Assembly: GCA_964445985.1 (NCBI GenBank)
Contig: CAYUMU010000101.1
Coordinates: 1-22,486, forward strand
DNA length: 22,486 nucleotides
Source: CAYUMU01 sp964445985
GTDB lineage: Bacteria > Planctomycetota > Planctomycetia > Pirellulales > S012-138
Direction of reading: 5' to 3'
The position numbers and the translations under genes were made by a program. The notes under the pieces were generated by a model. It was not told the origin of the DNA. It saw only the letters and a list, made by a program, of their open reading frames with translations, and did no database searches. Shown here piece after piece: positions 14,745 to 22,486 of this stretch (the first letter of the stretch is position 1; every line of letters begins with the position of its first letter).

Positions 14745-14777
14745 GCCCGTGCCACGATTTTGTGGCTTGCAGGCAAC

Positions 14778-17700
14778 CTATGATGACTTCGTCGCCACGC
14801 TCACCGCCTCGTGGTGTCGCCCCAAGAACTCCACCAGACCGCCTTGGTGCAAGTCGTCGGGCGAGCGGAGTTGGATGCGGATCACGTCGAACGTGCCTTC
14901 GGTGAGCAGTTCGCGGTCGGCGCCCAATTGCAGTAACTCGCCGTAAGCGAACGAGTCTTTGGGGCCGTGCAGCGCCACTTCCAAGGCGTGGGGTTTCTTG
15001 GTGTGCAGGCTCACCCAGGGCTGCGAACGGCCTGGCAGCAGGAAATGCACCACCGTTTGGTTGTTCCACAAGAACTCGCCTTCGGGGGCCACCTCGGAGA
15101 TCCGCTCGCACAGTTCTTCGAGCAGTTCGGTCGGCCACTGGGCGGACTTGCCCAACGGGAACCCGCGCCGCGAGAGATGCCATTTGCGGCCGAGCACCTT
15201 CCAAGGCATCACGTCGTCGGGGTTCTGCTGCACCCGCTGTTGATGCTTGCCAAACCCGGCGATGGCCTCGTCGAGGAACGCCCAGAATTCCGGCCGATCG
15301 ATCTCGTCCAGCGAATGAACCCGCAGCTCGATCTCCTGCCAAGGCCCTGCCAGGTTTTTGCATTTCACGCGCGGCTCGCTGCCATACACCGGCAGGTCGT
15401 GCATTTCATCGAGCGGAGGCAAATTCAAACGCGAGGTGAGATCCTCGCGCTTGAACGTCCGCCGGGCCACGCGGAACTTCATCTTCAGCAGCCACGGCTC
15501 GCCGGTGATGGCGTGGAAGAACCAGCCATCGCTCTTGCGCGTGCCGGTGATTTCCACCACGCTGCGATCGTTCCAGTTGGTCTCGTTGAACTCGCCCTGG
15601 TCTTGGATGCGATCGACCACCATGGCCAGAATCTTGCCATCCCAGCGGCAGGGTTCGCCGCGGCGGGCCACCCGGTCAATCGTGTGCCAGCGGCGACCGT
15701 CTTCTTGCCAGGGCATCGGCACGTCGCGGCCGACCTCGGTAATCTCCAAGTCTTCTTGCTGTTTTTGCTCGGCCGCCAGCGGGTCGTAGAACGCCCGCTC
15801 GGCGTGGGGACCCGCGGCCAGCACGGGCGCGAGGGCTTCGCCCGTATAGCTGCGCAGCAAGTCGGGGTACTTGCCCGAGGCTTGCCGCCGCGCGTGTTCC
15901 GCCACGTCTTCCGGCGTGCCGGCCACGACCAGTTGACCGCCGCCTTCGCCCGCCTCGGGACCCATGTCGATCAGCCAGTCGGCCGTTTTAATCACATCGA
16001 GGTTGTGCTCGATGACCACCACGGTGTTGCCCAAATCGACGAGGCGATTGAGCACGTCGAGCAGCTTGGCCAGGTCGTCGAAGTGCAGCCCCGTGGTCGG
16101 TTCGTCGAGCAGGTAAATGGTGCGGCCGGTGTCGGGGCGGGCCAGTTCGGCTGCCAGCTTTACCCGCTGGGCTTCACCGCCCGAAAGCGTGGGGGCCGAC
16201 TGGCCCAGGGTGAGGTAATCGAGCCCCACGTCGCACAGCACCTGCAGCGTGCGGCGAATCTTGGGAATGTTTTTGAACAGCCGCACGGCCTCGCCGATCG
16301 GCATTTCGAGCACGTCGGCAATCGAGCGGCCCTGGTAGCGCACGGCCAGGGTTTCGGCGTTGTAGCGTTTGCCGTCGCACACGTCACAAGTCACCCACAC
16401 GTCGGGCAAGAAGTGCATTTCGATGCGGAGTTGGCCGGCGCCCTCGCACTTGTCGCAACGACCGCCGGGCACGTTGAAGCTGAACCGCCGGGCCGTGTAG
16501 CCGCGGACGCGCGCGTCGGGCAGTTGGCTGAATAGCTCGCGAATCAACTCGAACACGCCGGTATAGGTAGCGGGGTTCGAGGTCGGCGTGTTGCCCAGCG
16601 GCTGCTGGTCCACGCGGATTACCTTGTTGATTTTGGCCACGCCCTTCAGCGCGTCGTGCGCTCCCGGAAAGGTGCTGGCCCGGTGCAGCCGCTTGGAAAG
16701 TGCGCGGTAGAGAATGTCGTCGATCAGCGAGCTTTTGCCGCTGCCGGAGACACCTGTCACGGCAATGAAGGCGCCGAGCGGAATCTCCACGTTGATGCCG
16801 CGGAGGTTGTGCTGCCGGGCGCCGACAATTTCCAACGTATCGAGCGGGCGAACCTGGCGGGCCTCGCGCACTCGCGGCGGCTGACCATTCGCGGCGGCAA
16901 GTTTGGCATCTTGGCCGTTGGCATCTTGGCCGTTGGCATCGGCGGCCGCGGCTTTGCGTCCCTTGGCGGCGGCTTTCTTAGTGGCCTTCTTTTTGCCCCG
17001 CTTGGGCTTGGCTTCTTCGATCGGCGGGGCTTCCACTTCCAATTGCGCCGGCATTCGCCGGTTGGTGGGCACGGCGATATTCTTGGCGCCCGAGAGGTAA
17101 GGGCCCGTCACCGACGTCTTGGTTTTGCCGACTTCGATCGGCGTCCCTTGGGCCACCACGTTGCCGCCATGCCGGCCGGCCCCGGGTCCAAAGTCGAGCA
17201 GCTGATCGGCGCCGGCGATCACTTCCTTATCGTGCTCCACGATCAGCAGCGTATTGCCCAGGTCGCGGAGGCGTTCGAGCGCGCGAATCAGGCGGCGGTT
17301 GTCGCGGGGGTGCAGGCCAATGGTGGGTTCGTCGAGCACGTACAGCACGCCGGTCAGGCCGCTGCCGACCTGGCTGGCCAGGCGAATCCGCTGGGCTTCA
17401 CCGCCCGAGAGCGTGGGGCCCGGCCGGCCGAGGGTGAGGTACTCCAAGCCCACGTCGGTGAGAAACTGCAAGCGGTTTTGCACCTCGCGAACCAACTCGC
17501 CGGCGATCTTGCGTTCGCGGACATTGGGTTTCCAGGCGGCAAACTCCTGGTGCAACTCGCCCAGCGCGGTGCGGCACAGGTCGTCAATGGTTTTCTCGCG
17601 CACGCGGTAAGCGCTGGCGTCGTCGCGAAGGCGGCTGCCGCCGCAGGTGGCGCACTCCACTTCATCGACCAGGTGTTCCAGCCGGGTTCGCAGCCGGGGC

Positions 17701-20700
17701 GATAGCTTCGAGGCTTCTTCGAGCGCGGGGTACAGGCCCTTGTATTGAAAGCGGAACAGGGGGCTCCCCTTCTTGGCGGCCTTGCCGTCGGGCCACACGT
17801 CGAACCATTCATCGCCCGTGCCGTGCATGATCAGCCGGCGTTCTTTGGCCGAGAGCGAGCCGTAGGACTTGTCGCTGGGGATGCCGGTCGCGGCGGAGAA
17901 GGCTTCGAGCATGAGCTTGAAGATCGGCTCGCTCATCGATGGCCACACGGCGATGGCGCCTTCGGCCAGCGTGAGCCGCGGATCGAGAATCAGCGCCGCC
18001 GGGTTAGCGCCCGTTTGCACGCCCAGCCCTTCGCATGCGGGGCACCAGCCCAGGGGGCTGTTGAAACTAAAGTGGTGCGGCGTGAGCGGCTCGAAGCTGC
18101 GTCCGCAGGAGTCGCACGCCAGGTGCTGGCTATGGGTTTGCACCGGCCATTTGGCCTCGGCCACATCGTCGTTGGCAAACGCCACCCGCAACACGCCTTG
18201 GCCTAGCGACAGCGTCCCTTCCACGCTATCGGCAATGCGGCCGCGACTATCGGGGCGGATCACGATCCGGTCCACCACCACGTCCACGTCGTGCTTGCGG
18301 CGGCGATCGATCTTGGGCGGCTCATCGAGCGAATACGTTTTGCCATTCACGCGAATCCGCTGGTAACCGCGGCTTTGCAGATCGGTCCAGTGCGTTTCGT
18401 ATGTCTCGCCGACATGCACTTCGAGCGGCGCCATCAGGTACAGCCGGGTGCCCTCGGGCAGGGCCATCAGCTTATCGACAACTTCGTCCACCGTTTGCGT
18501 GCCGATCGGCAAATCGCAGTCGGGGCAGTAGGGCGTGCCGAGCCGGGCGAACAAGATCCGCAGGTAGTCGTAGATTTCGGTGACGGTGCCCACGGTGGAG
18601 CGGGGCGTGCTGCCGAGGTTCTTTTGCTCGATGGCGATGGCCGGCGACAAGCCCTCGATATGCTCCAGTTGCGGCTTCGTCACCTGGCTCACGAACTGCC
18701 GGGCGTACGAGCTGAGGCTTTCGACATATCGCCGTTGGCCTTCGGCATAGATGGTGTCCATGGCCAGCGACGTTTTGCCCGAGCCCGAGGGGCCGCAGAG
18801 CACGGTCATTTTGTCGCGCGGAATTTCAACATCGATATCCTTGAGGTTGTGCTGCCGGGCTCCGCGGACCTTGATGGCGGTAATGCGATCGATCACGCGG
18901 GGAGCGCGCTTGCCTGGCTGACCATTGGCCGCGATGTTGGTTCCATTCGCCCGGGCGGTTCGCACGGCCGCTTCGCGCTCCAGCAGTTCGGCGAGGGCTC
19001 GGCCGGTGTGCGAGCGCGGACAGGCCGCCACTTCTTCCGGCGTGCCGGTCACCAGGATTTCGCCGCCGGCGCCGCCCCCTTCGGGACCCATGTCGATAAT
19101 CCAGTCGGCCGTCTTGATCACGTCCAGATTGTGCTCGACCACCAGCACGGTATTGCCGGCCGAGACGAAGTTGTGCAGCACCTTGAGCAGCAGTTTCACG
19201 TCGGCAAAGTGCAAGCCGGTGGTCGGTTCATCCAGCAGGTACAGGGTTTGACCGGTGCTGCGTTTGGTAAGCTCGCGGGCCAGCTTCACCCGCTGCGCTT
19301 CGCCGCCCGAAAGCGTGGGCGAGGCCTGACCTAGCTTGATGTAATCCAAACCCACGTCGTGCAGGGTTTGCAGCTTGTCGCGCACTTTGGGAATGTTCTC
19401 GAAGTGCTCCAGGGCCTGCTGCACGTCCATCTCCAGCACTTCGGCAATCGACTTGCCTTTGAAGCGGATTTGCAGCGTTTCGCGGTTGAAGCGGTGGCCA
19501 TCGCACACGGGGCAAGTCACCCACACGTCGGCCAGGAAATCCATTTCCAGCTTGTTGGAGCCATTGCCTTCGCACGCTTCGCAGCGGCCGCCCTTTACGT
19601 TGAAGCTGAACCGGCCTTCGCGGTAACCCCGCGCTTTGGAATCCGGGAGCTGCATGTACAGCTTGCGGATTTCGTCGAACACCTTGATGTAGGTGGCCGG
19701 GTTGGAACGGGGCGTGCGGCCAATCGGCGATTGATCGATGGCGATCAGCTTATCGAGGTGGTCCATGCCCTCGATGCGGGCGTGCAAACCGGGGTTGCCG
19801 TCGCCGCCGTTGAGGTCGCGCCACAGGGCTTCGCTCAGCACGTCGTTGACCAGCGAGCTTTTGCCCGAGCCCGATACGCCTGTCACGCAAATGAATGTGC
19901 CCAGGGGGAATTCGGCCGTGACATTCTTGAGGTTGTTCTGCTTGGCTTCGACCACCCGCAGCCAGTTTTCGCCCGTCGCGCGCCGCACTTCAGGCACGGC
20001 GATGGCTTCTTCGCCCGACAGATACTTGCCGGTAATGCTACGGCGGGCCGTGACCAGCTCGGCCAGCGAACCTTCGGCGACCACTTCGCCGCCGCGAACG
20101 CCGGGGCCGGGTCCAAAGTCGATCAGGTGGTCCGAAGCCCTCATGGTTTCTTCGTCGTGCTCCACCACCACCACGGTATTACCCAGGTCGCGGAGCTGCG
20201 TGAGGGTGTCGATCAGCCGCGTATTATCGCGGGGATGCAAGCCGATCGATGGCTCGTCCAAAATGTAGAGCACGCCCACCAGACCGCAGCCAATTTGGCC
20301 GGCCAGCCGAATGCGCTGCGATTCACCGCCGGAAAGGCTGGGGGCCGTGCGATCGAGCGACAGGTATTCCAAGCCCACGTTGATGAGGAAGCCCAGCCGC
20401 CCGCAGATTTCTTTCAGGGCTTCGGCGGCGATGGCTTTGCCGGTGGTGTTGAGCTCCAACTCGGAAAAGAAGTCGGAAGCTTCCAACACGGCCAGATTGC
20501 AGACTTCGGGCAGTGTGCGGCTGGCCTTGTCGGCGAACCTCGGATGCGTGGTGGTCAGCGTGACGGCCGTGGCCTGGCTGTTGAGCCGCGTGCCGTGGCA
20601 GGCTTCGCAATGCACCACGGTCATGTATTTTTCGAGCCCTCGCCGCTGCATCTTGCCGTTGGCGTTTTTGTGCTTGTTGCGCAGCTCGGGGATGATGCCT

Positions 20701-21932
20701 TCCCAGTGGCCGCCGTACTTGTGCACGCTGCCGCCGCTGGTCCAGGTATAGGTAATGTGCGTATCGCCCGCGCCGTAAAGCAGCATCTGCTGGTACTTGG
20801 GCTCGAGATCGTTCCAGGCCGTTTCCAGCAGATGGCCTTCTTCCAATTCGTCCAGACGTTCAATGGTGTCGGCCAGGCCCTTGAACATGTGCCGCCGCCA
20901 GCGACCCATCTCCCGCCATTTGCCGATCAGCTCGAAACAGCCCTGCTGGAAGCTCAGCTCGGGGTGCGTGACCAGCAAGGCGGGGTCGAAAGTAAACACT
21001 TCCCCCAGGCCATCGCAGTTGGGGCACATGCCCTGGGGGCTGTTGAAACTAAACAACTGAGGGCTGGGCGGTTCAAAGCTGCGATGGCAGTGGGTGCAGG
21101 CGTAATGGGCCGAAAGCTGCATATCCACCGAGCCGGCTCCGCCGCCCGCGGTGGGCAGCACCTGGGCCGCTTCGGGCGGCAGGTCGGCGGGGAGGGGACT
21201 CTTGGAGGTTTCGGACTGCACGGCGGCAATCAGGTTGCCATCGCCCAATTTCAGGGCAACCTCCACGGCCTCGGCCAACCGGCTGCGAATGTTGGGGCCG
21301 ATTTTGAGCCGGTCGATCACCACCTCGATGTTGTGCCGCATTTGCCGGTCGAGATCGAGCCGGTCGGAAAGCGACACCGTTTGCCCATCCACGCGAGCCC
21401 GCGCGAACCCCTGCTTGAGCAGGCTATCGAACAGGTCGCGATGCTCGCCCTTCTGGCCGCGAATCAGCGGCGCCAGGATCGAAACGGCCGATCCGGCGGG
21501 CAACTGCATCACATGGCCAATGATCTGTTCTTGGGTTTGGGCGGTGATGGGCCGGTGGCAACTGGGGCAGTGTCCTTGCCCCACCCGCGCGTAAAGCACC
21601 CGCAAAAAATCGTAAATCTCGGTGATGGTGCCGACGGTGCTGCGGGGGTTCTGCCCGGAGGTCTTTTGGGAAATCGAGATCGAAGGGCTGAGGCCATCGA
21701 TCAAATCGACGTCGGGCTTGGGCATTTGCCCTAAAAACTGCCGAGCAAAGCTGGAAAGGCTCTCGACGTATCGCCGTTGCCCTTCGGCAAAGAGCGTGTC
21801 GAAAGCCAGCGAACTTTTGCCCGACCCGCTGACCCCCGTCAGGCAGATCAGCTGATTGCGGGGCAAAACCAGATTGACGTCTTGAAGGTTATGTTCGCGG
21901 GCGCCCTTGATGACAATGTCGGAAGCCGGCAT
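14778..21932 (-). CDS. uvrA: Double (tandem-fused) UvrA with C-terminal duplicated extension, 2384 aa
   Basis: UvrA recognises DNA damage in nucleotide excision repair and loads UvrB; it normally works as a dimer of about 950-residue chains. Here two full UvrA proteins are joined. Unit 1 spans about residues 1-975, unit 2 about 1016-2030. Walker A sites (GxSGSGKS/T) have Lys39, Lys691, Lys1053 and Lys1733; LSGGE signatures lie near 534, 876, 1509 and 1917. Each unit keeps its CxxC pairs (near 124, 282, 304, 442, 786, 809 and 1136, 1274, 1297, 1428, 1828, 1850). A Lys/Ala-rich stretch (about 1640-1685) interrupts unit 2 before its last ATPase domain. The last 345 residues are not part of normal UvrA and contain two copies of one module (from 2073 and 2242). 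ATG 21932 is chosen because 'IVIKGAREHNL' follows at once; upstream sequence to 22103 is not UvrA-like. No SOS box was seen upstream. Confidence 0.93.
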   Translation of the reverse strand: MPASDIVIKGAREHNLQDVNLVLPRNQLICLTGVSGSGKSSLAFDTLFAEGQRRYVESLSSFARQFLGQMPKPDVDLIDGLSPSISISQKTSGQNPRSTVGTITEIYDFLRVLYARVGQGHCPSCHRPITAQTQEQIIGHVMQLPAGSAVSILAPLIRGQKGEHRDLFDSLLKQGFARARVDGQTVSLSDRLDLDRQMRHNIEVVIDRLKIGPNIRSRLAEAVEVALKLGDGNLIAAVQSETSKSPLPADLPPEAAQVLPTAGGGAGSVDMQLSAHYACTHCHRSFEPPSPQLFSFNSPQGMCPNCDGLGEVFTFDPALLVTHPELSFQQGCFELIGKWREMGRWRRHMFKGLADTIERLDELEEGHLLETAWNDLEPKYQQMLLYGAGDTHITYTWTSGGSVHKYGGHWEGIIPELRNKHKNANGKMQRRGLEKYMTVVHCEACHGTRLNSQATAVTLTTTHPRFADKASRTLPEVCNLAVLEASDFFSELELNTTGKAIAAEALKEICGRLGFLINVGLEYLSLDRTAPSLSGGESQRIRLAGQIGCGLVGVLYILDEPSIGLHPRDNTRLIDTLTQLRDLGNTVVVVEHDEETMRASDHLIDFGPGPGVRGGEVVAEGSLAELVTARRSITGKYLSGEEAIAVPEVRRATGENWLRVVEAKQNNLKNVTAEFPLGTFICVTGVSGSGKSSLVNDVLSEALWRDLNGGDGNPGLHARIEGMDHLDKLIAIDQSPIGRTPRSNPATYIKVFDEIRKLYMQLPDSKARGYREGRFSFNVKGGRCEACEGNGSNKLEMDFLADVWVTCPVCDGHRFNRETLQIRFKGKSIAEVLEMDVQQALEHFENIPKVRDKLQTLHDVGLDYIKLGQASPTLSGGEAQRVKLARELTKRSTGQTLYLLDEPTTGLHFADVKLLLKVLHNFVSAGNTVLVVEHNLDVIKTADWIIDMGPEGGGAGGEILVTGTPEEVAACPRSHTGRALAELLEREAAVRTARANGTNIAANGQPGKRAPRVIDRITAIKVRGARQHNLKDIDVEIPRDKMTVLCGPSGSGKTSLAMDTIYAEGQRRYVESLSSYARQFVSQVTKPQLEHIEGLSPAIAIEQKNLGSTPRSTVGTVTEIYDYLRILFARLGTPYCPDCDLPIGTQTVDEVVDKLMALPEGTRLYLMAPLEVHVGETYETHWTDLQSRGYQRIRVNGKTYSLDEPPKIDRRRKHDVDVVVDRIVIRPDSRGRIADSVEGTLSLGQGVLRVAFANDDVAEAKWPVQTHSQHLACDSCGRSFEPLTPHHFSFNSPLGWCPACEGLGVQTGANPAALILDPRLTLAEGAIAVWPSMSEPIFKLMLEAFSAATGIPSDKSYGSLSAKERRLIMHGTGDEWFDVWPDGKAAKKGSPLFRFQYKGLYPALEEASKLSPRLRTRLEHLVDEVECATCGGSRLRDDASAYRVREKTIDDLCRTALGELHQEFAAWKPNVRERKIAGELVREVQNRLQFLTDVGLEYLTLGRPGPTLSGGEAQRIRLASQVGSGLTGVLYVLDEPTIGLHPRDNRRLIRALERLRDLGNTLLIVEHDKEVIAGADQLLDFGPGAGRHGGNVVAQGTPIEVGKTKTSVTGPYLSGAKNIAVPTNRRMPAQLEVEAPPIEEAKPKRGKKKATKKAAAKGRKAAAADANGQDANGQDAKLAAANGQPPRVREARQVRPLDTLEIVGARQHNLRGINVEIPLGAFIAVTGVSGSGKSSLIDDILYRALSKRLHRASTFPGAHDALKGVAKINKVIRVDQQPLGNTPTSNPATYTGVFELIRELFSQLPDARVRGYTARRFSFNVPGGRCDKCEGAGQLRIEMHFLPDVWVTCDVCDGKRYNAETLAVRYQGRSIADVLEMPIGEAVRLFKNIPKIRRTLQVLCDVGLDYLTLGQSAPTLSGGEAQRVKLAAELARPDTGRTIYLLDEPTTGLHFDDLAKLLDVLNRLVDLGNTVVVIEHNLDVIKTADWLIDMGPEAGEGGGQLVVAGTPEDVAEHARRQASGKYPDLLRSYTGEALAPVLAAGPHAERAFYDPLAAEQKQQEDLEITEVGRDVPMPWQEDGRRWHTIDRVARRGEPCRWDGKILAMVVDRIQDQGEFNETNWNDRSVVEITGTRKSDGWFFHAITGEPWLLKMKFRVARRTFKREDLTSRLNLPPLDEMHDLPVYGSEPRVKCKNLAGPWQEIELRVHSLDEIDRPEFWAFLDEAIAGFGKHQQRVQQNPDDVMPWKVLGRKWHLSRRGFPLGKSAQWPTELLEELCERISEVAPEGEFLWNNQTVVHFLLPGRSQPWVSLHTKKPHALEVALHGPKDSFAYGELLQLGADRELLTEGTFDVIRIQLRSPDDLHQGGLVEFLGRHHEAVSVATKSS
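16903..16932. repeat. 15-base in-frame tandem repeat inside uvrA
   Basis: TTGGCATCTTGGCCG occurs twice in a row and partly a third time. On the minus strand it encodes repeated Asp-Ala-Asn-Gly-Gln in the low-complexity linker next to the Lys/Ala-rich stretch. Because the unit is a multiple of three, copy number can change without breaking the frame. Confidence 0.85.
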
Positions 21933-22016
21933 GCGTTGAGCTTGGGGTTGGGCGGGGAGAATCGCAGGATGCAGCGTGCCGCCGCGGCCATCCAAGCCGC
22001 GCGCACCGAATCCTGA

Positions 22017-22045
22017 ATTGTACGGCAGGCGGGCAGGGAGTTTAA
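22017..22045 (-). promoter_or_regulatory. Possible uvrA promoter
   Basis: On the minus strand TTAAAC (22040-22045) is followed after 17 bases by TACAAT (22017-22022), which differs from the -10 consensus at one position. The -35 match is weak (3/6). A start near 22010 would give a leader of roughly 78 bases. No LexA-type CTGT-N8-ACAG palindrome is visible nearby. Confidence 0.3.
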
Positions 22046-22154
22046 GGGTCGTGACAAAAAGGTCGCATTTGCCAACCGCAGATGAAGCATTTTTCCAACC
22101 CAAAACACCCCAAACACCTCAAATGCCAAGCGATCCACCGTCCCCCCCAGCGAG

Positions 22155-22175
22155 CCACCGGGTTCACCCCGGTGG
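22155..22175. repeat. Perfect 8-bp hairpin CCACCGGG/CCCGGTGG
   Basis: CCACCGGG (22155-22162) and CCCGGTGG (22168-22175) form a perfect stem with a five-base loop (TTCAC) in the space between uvrA and the transposase gene. It looks like another dispersed intergenic palindrome; function is unknown. The rest of 21933-22214 contains no gene I can support. Confidence 0.5.
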
Positions 22176-22214
22176 TCCAGCACACGCCCAGCAGCACAAA
22201 AACACCCCCAAACA

Positions 22215-22243
22215 TTGACAAACGTTCACTATTCGTGTACTAT
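22215..22243 (+). promoter_or_regulatory. Sigma-70-type promoter facing the transposase gene
   Basis: A perfect -35 TTGACA (22215-22220) is followed after exactly 17 bases by TACTAT (22238-22243, 4/6 to TATAAT), in an AT-rich island within GC-rich DNA. An inverted repeat GTGTAC...GTACAC (22235-22255) overlaps the -10 and could be an operator. Transcription would start near 22250 and reach the transposase start at 22427 after a leader of about 175 bases. Confidence 0.5.
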
Positions 22244-22283
22244 TCATCCGTACACAAGTACCGCAAATCACAATTGAGGGTCC

Positions 22284-22382
22284 ATGAAACGCGTTCTTTT
22301 CCTAGATTACGGCGCGGCGACTTTACCAAAACTTCGCAGTTTGCCGTGTTTCTCTCGACGTGAAACCCTTCCTCCCCTCTGA
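22284..22382 (+). CDS. Possible 32-aa small ORF in transposase leader
   Basis: ATG 22284 follows GAGGG (22276-22280) and opens a 32-codon frame beginning MKRVLFLDYGAATL and ending in RRETLPPL. It lies between the good promoter and the transposase gene, so it would be translated first on the same transcript. It could be a leader peptide or chance; I know no homolog. Confidence 0.2.
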   Translation: MKRVLFLDYGAATLPKLRSLPCFSRRETLPPL

Positions 22383-22426
22383 TGACCGCGATATCTCACG
22401 TCCCGGTCTTCGGGAGGAGGAAGGTT

Positions 22427-22486
22427 ATGTTTGGCAAGGCTGCCAAGATTGTGCTGACGGAAAAGCAGCAGAACGTGCTTCAAACG
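22427..22486 (+). CDS. IS630-like transposase, N-terminus only (runs off window)
   Basis: Twenty codons are visible, reading MFGKAAKIVLTEKQQNVLQT. The pattern 'IVLTEKQ...VL' is typical for the beginning of IS630-family transposases, which continue with a helix-turn-helix and a DDE domain. A strong ribosome-binding site GGGAGGAGGAAGG (22412-22424) stands just before the ATG. Since the window ends here, the catalytic part and the right end of the element are not visible. The left end of the insertion sequence probably lies between about 22200 and 22426, but no terminal repeat can be confirmed. Family assignment is a moderately good guess from a short sequence. Confidence 0.55.
   Translation, partial: MFGKAAKIVLTEKQQNVLQT

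Noticed and set aside
14967..21734. Several long plus-strand frames opposite uvrA (for example 14967-16535 and 19359-21734)
   Set aside because: Antisense images of the UvrA coding frame; low-complexity composition rich in Ala, Gly, His, Gln and Arg, with no recognisable domain.
21933..22103. N-terminal extension of UvrA by 57 residues
   Set aside because: UvrA homology begins directly after Met at 21932, and the extension has no UvrA-like sequence.
21933..22426. SOS (LexA) box upstream of uvrA
   Set aside because: Looked for CTGT-N8-ACAG and GAAC-type palindromes by eye and found none; other LexA types cannot be excluded.

Overview
The window is chromosomal DNA of a GC-rich bacterium, most likely a planctomycete of the Pirellula/Blastopirellula type. 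That assignment is an inference. It rests on the very long double UvrA with an extra C-terminal region, the large U32 protein, the scattered mostly monocistronic gene layout, the many short GC-rich hairpin repeats, and protein sequences that look planctomycetal from memory. No rRNA, tRNA or other hard taxonomic marker is present. A run of 10 N at 14735-14744 marks an assembly gap, so this is a draft scaffold.

Left part (1-4049) is accessory in character. It holds a 219-residue protein of unknown function, a small beta-rich protein resembling phage tail-fibre modules, a YcaC-like isochorismatase-family hydrolase on the minus strand, and a two-gene cassette: a fragment of a DNA/RNA non-specific endonuclease toxin whose stop overlaps (ATGA) the start of a SUKH/SMI1-KNR4 immunity protein. 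The cassette is visibly less GC-rich than the rest and looks like the detached C-terminal end of a polymorphic toxin plus its antidote. A MITE-like element of about 153 bp with 25-bp terminal inverted repeats (23/25 matching) closes this part.

Middle part (4050-14651) is a series of single housekeeping or metabolic genes: a PIG-L/LmbE deacetylase (+), methylenetetrahydrofolate reductase metF (-), an LtaS-like membrane alkaline-phosphatase-superfamily enzyme (-), glutamine-dependent NAD synthetase nadE (+), a large U32 'peptidase' of the RlhA type (+) and a secreted alpha/beta hydrolase (+). The intergenic spaces carry heptanucleotide tandem repeats and several hairpins. metF is bordered on both sides by related short-repeat sequence.

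Right part (14778-22486) is almost entirely one minus-strand gene of 7155 bp. It encodes two complete UvrA proteins joined head to tail (four ABC ATPase sites, two full sets of zinc-binding cysteines) followed by about 345 residues made of two diverged copies of one module. Upstream, and divergent from it, the start of an IS630-like transposase gene runs off the window edge.

The points most worth a second look are the duplicated C-terminal module of the fused UvrA, the orphan toxin/immunity cassette, and the loss of a normally conserved metal-binding His in the LtaS-like enzyme. I did not find a convincing multi-gene system that is wholly new.
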